DNA from: a virus
Strand: one strand, 5' to 3'
Virus record (IMG/VR): IMGVR_UViG_3300042905_002309
Span: 1-64,000 of that record
Length of the DNA stretch: 64,000 bases
Shown: in pieces, positions 62,481 to 64,000 of the stretch
How positions within the stretch are numbered: position 1 is the stretch's first letter
How the letters are laid out: the number at the start of each line of letters is the position of its first letter
Position numbers and translations under genes: made by a program
The notes under the pieces: generated by a model
The model's database searches: none
What the model was told of the DNA's origin: nothing
Seen by the model: the letters and a program-made list of their open reading frames with translations, nothing else

Positions 62481-63944
62481 TTACATGTAGACGTGTGCGG
62501 CCCCGGGCACAAAGGCTTCACCAAGACCCTTGACTATCAACAAGTGATAGAACATAGAGCTTCCGAAGATATGATCTACAACACCATAACGTGTAAGCAA
62601 ACCAACTCTTGGTGCAAAGTCATTAGGTCCAATTGTGCGTTGAATCATAACCGGGATGTAAGGACAGTATACCAAACCAGTGTCATAATAATCAGCACCC
62701 TTGTATCCAAGCAATGCGTATTCTACGATAGCGGTACGTTGACCCTGTTGGTACTGGGCTTCTGTACGTGTATCTCTGTAGATATTAAAACGACCACCGA
62801 CTGAACCAACCTTGGCAATACCCGTAGGCTGTGTATTGACAGTTCCATTCACTTGCATGAACTTGAACTCAGGAAGGTTTTCCAAGATTGAACACACTCT
62901 TGGTGTTGCAATAATGAAGTTAGCAGGACCACGACGATTGTTGATAGCAATACGGTTTGCTTCAATAATGATACGGGCATACAAGTCACGATTACGTTCA
63001 CCGATCCAACGGGCATCAGCAGAACCAGCGTACCAGAATGAATAACCCTTACCCTTGTTTGTAGGTCCACCAGCGGTTAAGCAGATTTGAACCATACGCA
63101 TAATCATTTCACGGTCAATTTCAGCCTGAATTTCATAACTCATTGCATTGGTCATTTCTGAGTCAATGTCAATACCGTTCATGTTCTTCAAGTCTTGTTC
63201 CAACTCAACGCTCCACTTTGCAGCTAAACGTCTTGTACCAGCTTCAACGCTTGTCTTCTCCATACTGATAGTCATCTGAGGAATCTTACCAGACATTTCG
63301 AATTGAGCAAGAAGGGCTGCTACACCAGAGTCAACTCCATTGTATGCAGGATCAAATACTCCAGCTAAACCAACTAAGCTGTTTGAGCTTACGCCAGTAT
63401 GCATAGTATTAAGATTATTCCAACCAACTTCGGTCTGACCTGAAAGTACTGTATTACTAGTACCTGTCCAAGTATTACCACCAACGCCATTAGCTGTCCA
63501 ACCAGAAGGATCACGACCATCACTATTACCCGTATATCCACCAAGACTGTTATCATCATAGCGGTAACGAAGTGCGAAAGCCAAACCAACGGGTCCACTC
63601 ATAGGCTGAACACCGACGATTTCATTAGTAATCAATTCAGGGAAAGTACGACGAATCATGGGAATTAATACTTTAGGTAAACGTGCGTCACCTGGAGCAT
63701 AATTGTCACCAGAATAAGGAGTACCCATATTTCCACCGCTACCAAATACTCCACCTTGTCCAGCGAAGCTATTTTCGGTCAAATACTTTTCTTGGTTTTC
63801 CAAAAGTACGGCTGTACTTAAACGCTTGTGAGAATCTTCCAAAGCAGGAACCTTATCGGAGCTATAGTCCAAAACGGGTTTCCACTTTTCGAGCAATTGT
63901 GTTGCTCTACTGCGATCTACATATCCACTTGCTTGTGTTATCAT
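62481..63944 (-). CDS. gp23: Major capsid protein (gp23-like)
   Basis: A 487-residue protein with clear gp23 features. The N-terminal propeptide (RATQLLEKWKPVLDY, then TAVLLENQEKYLTE) is followed by the T4 head-protease cleavage pattern L-T-E after residue 57. The HK97-fold part begins PKVLIPMIRRTFPELITNEI, VGVQPMSGPVGLAFALRYRY. It also has typical later parts (LAAKWSVELEQDLKNMNGID and NFIIATPRVCSILENLPEFK). AAAGGAAATAAAAA is the ribosome site; the promoter lies beyond the window end. Two terminators follow the gene, as expected for the most abundant late mRNA. Confidence 0.95.
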   Translation of the reverse strand: MITQASGYVDRSRATQLLEKWKPVLDYSSDKVPALEDSHKRLSTAVLLENQEKYLTENSFAGQGGVFGSGGNMGTPYSGDNYAPGDARLPKVLIPMIRRTFPELITNEIVGVQPMSGPVGLAFALRYRYDDNSLGGYTGNSDGRDPSGWTANGVGGNTWTGTSNTVLSGQTEVGWNNLNTMHTGVSSNSLVGLAGVFDPAYNGVDSGVAALLAQFEMSGKIPQMTISMEKTSVEAGTRRLAAKWSVELEQDLKNMNGIDIDSEMTNAMSYEIQAEIDREMIMRMVQICLTAGGPTNKGKGYSFWYAGSADARWIGERNRDLYARIIIEANRIAINNRRGPANFIIATPRVCSILENLPEFKFMQVNGTVNTQPTGIAKVGSVGGRFNIYRDTRTEAQYQQGQRTAIVEYALLGYKGADYYDTGLVYCPYIPVMIQRTIGPNDFAPRVGLLTRYGVVDHIFGSSMFYHLLIVKGLGEAFVPGAAHVYM

Positions 63945-64000
63945 TTTTTATTTCCTTTTTCTATTTCTAAATGTCCAAACCATTGAACATTAAATTGTTT
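63945..64000 (-). other. Upstream region of the capsid gene (cut by window end)
   Basis: 56 nt only; holds the ribosome-binding site AAAGGAAA. No promoter motif or upstream gene can be seen. Confidence 0.5.

Noticed and set aside
1-64000. CRISPR array
   Set aside because: No regularly spaced identical repeats; the tRNA arrays are the only dense repeats.

Overview
The window looks like about 64 kb of an AT-rich jumbo myovirus genome of the T4 type, standard genetic code. The evidence is a gp23-like major capsid protein with an N-terminal propeptide and LTE cleavage site, gp25- and gp6-like baseplate wedge proteins, a gp44-like clamp-loader ATPase, T4-like late promoters (TATAAATA and close variants), two tRNA arrays with about 40 tRNAs, and several free-standing homing endonucleases (three HNH, one GIY-YIG, one PD-(D/E)XK). 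The lipoprotein near 55.5 kb and the signal-peptide protein at the left edge suggest a Gram-negative host; the host cannot be named from the sequence.

Layout. 1-2.8 kb: a secreted protein cut by the window edge and an 801-aa fibre with YadA-type head repeats. 2.9-4.5 kb: a 2-hydroxyacid dehydrogenase and an HNH endonuclease with a structured leader. 4.5-9.0 kb: five translationally coupled genes behind a host-type promoter (GT42/Maf-like transferase, CMP-sugar synthetase-like protein, GT8 transferase, Cys-rich protein, B12 radical SAM enzyme). 9.0-32.2 kb: the tail/baseplate block on the minus strand (gp25, gp6, then five very large or mid-size virion proteins with NHL propeller, FN3, PKD, LamG and beta-trefoil segments), interrupted by an HNH gene. 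32.3-40 kb: two small plus-strand genes, the clamp loader and small genes, an HNH protein, a SPASM radical SAM enzyme, a HAD phosphatase, and a GP88-domain protein with a capsid-targeting-like N terminus. 40-44.7 kb: tRNA array 1, with a homing endonuclease inserted. 44.7-51 kb: small genes, a zinc metalloprotease with a capsid-targeting-like N terminus, two SNSSS-motif proteins, an epimerase, SLOG and Lar-like proteins and a lysine 2,3-aminomutase. 51-52.2 kb: a third protein with a capsid-targeting-like N terminus. 52.2-54.4 kb: tRNA array 2. 54.6-59 kb: an operon of small genes, including a lipoprotein and a stand-alone copy of the capsid propeptide domain. 59-64 kb: a possible small terminase, HNH, methyltransferase, GIY-YIG and the major capsid gene with tandem terminators.

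Two promoter classes explain most transcription. The first is TTGNNN-N16/17-TATANT, a host sigma70-type promoter, presumed early, in front of metabolic, glycosylation, methyltransferase and small-gene operons. The second is a TATAAATA-like late promoter in front of virion, cargo and mobile genes. In several late genes the ATG lies 5 nt after TAAATA, so the mRNA should be leaderless or nearly so.

Most promising novelties: (1) three unrelated proteins sharing an N-terminal motif F-x-x-L-x-x-x-I-L-x-E that fits a T4-style capsid-targeting sequence with a head-protease site, suggesting proteins packaged in the head; (2) a 66-67 nt three-way-junction leader RNA with covariation in front of two of the HNH genes; (3) a repeated structured element with compensatory outer stems inside the tRNA arrays; (4) tRNAs whose variable arms are the reverse of the usual class rule; (5) a small zinc-finger protein carrying a copy of the capsid propeptide. 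No computation or database search was run; family assignments are from recognised motifs.
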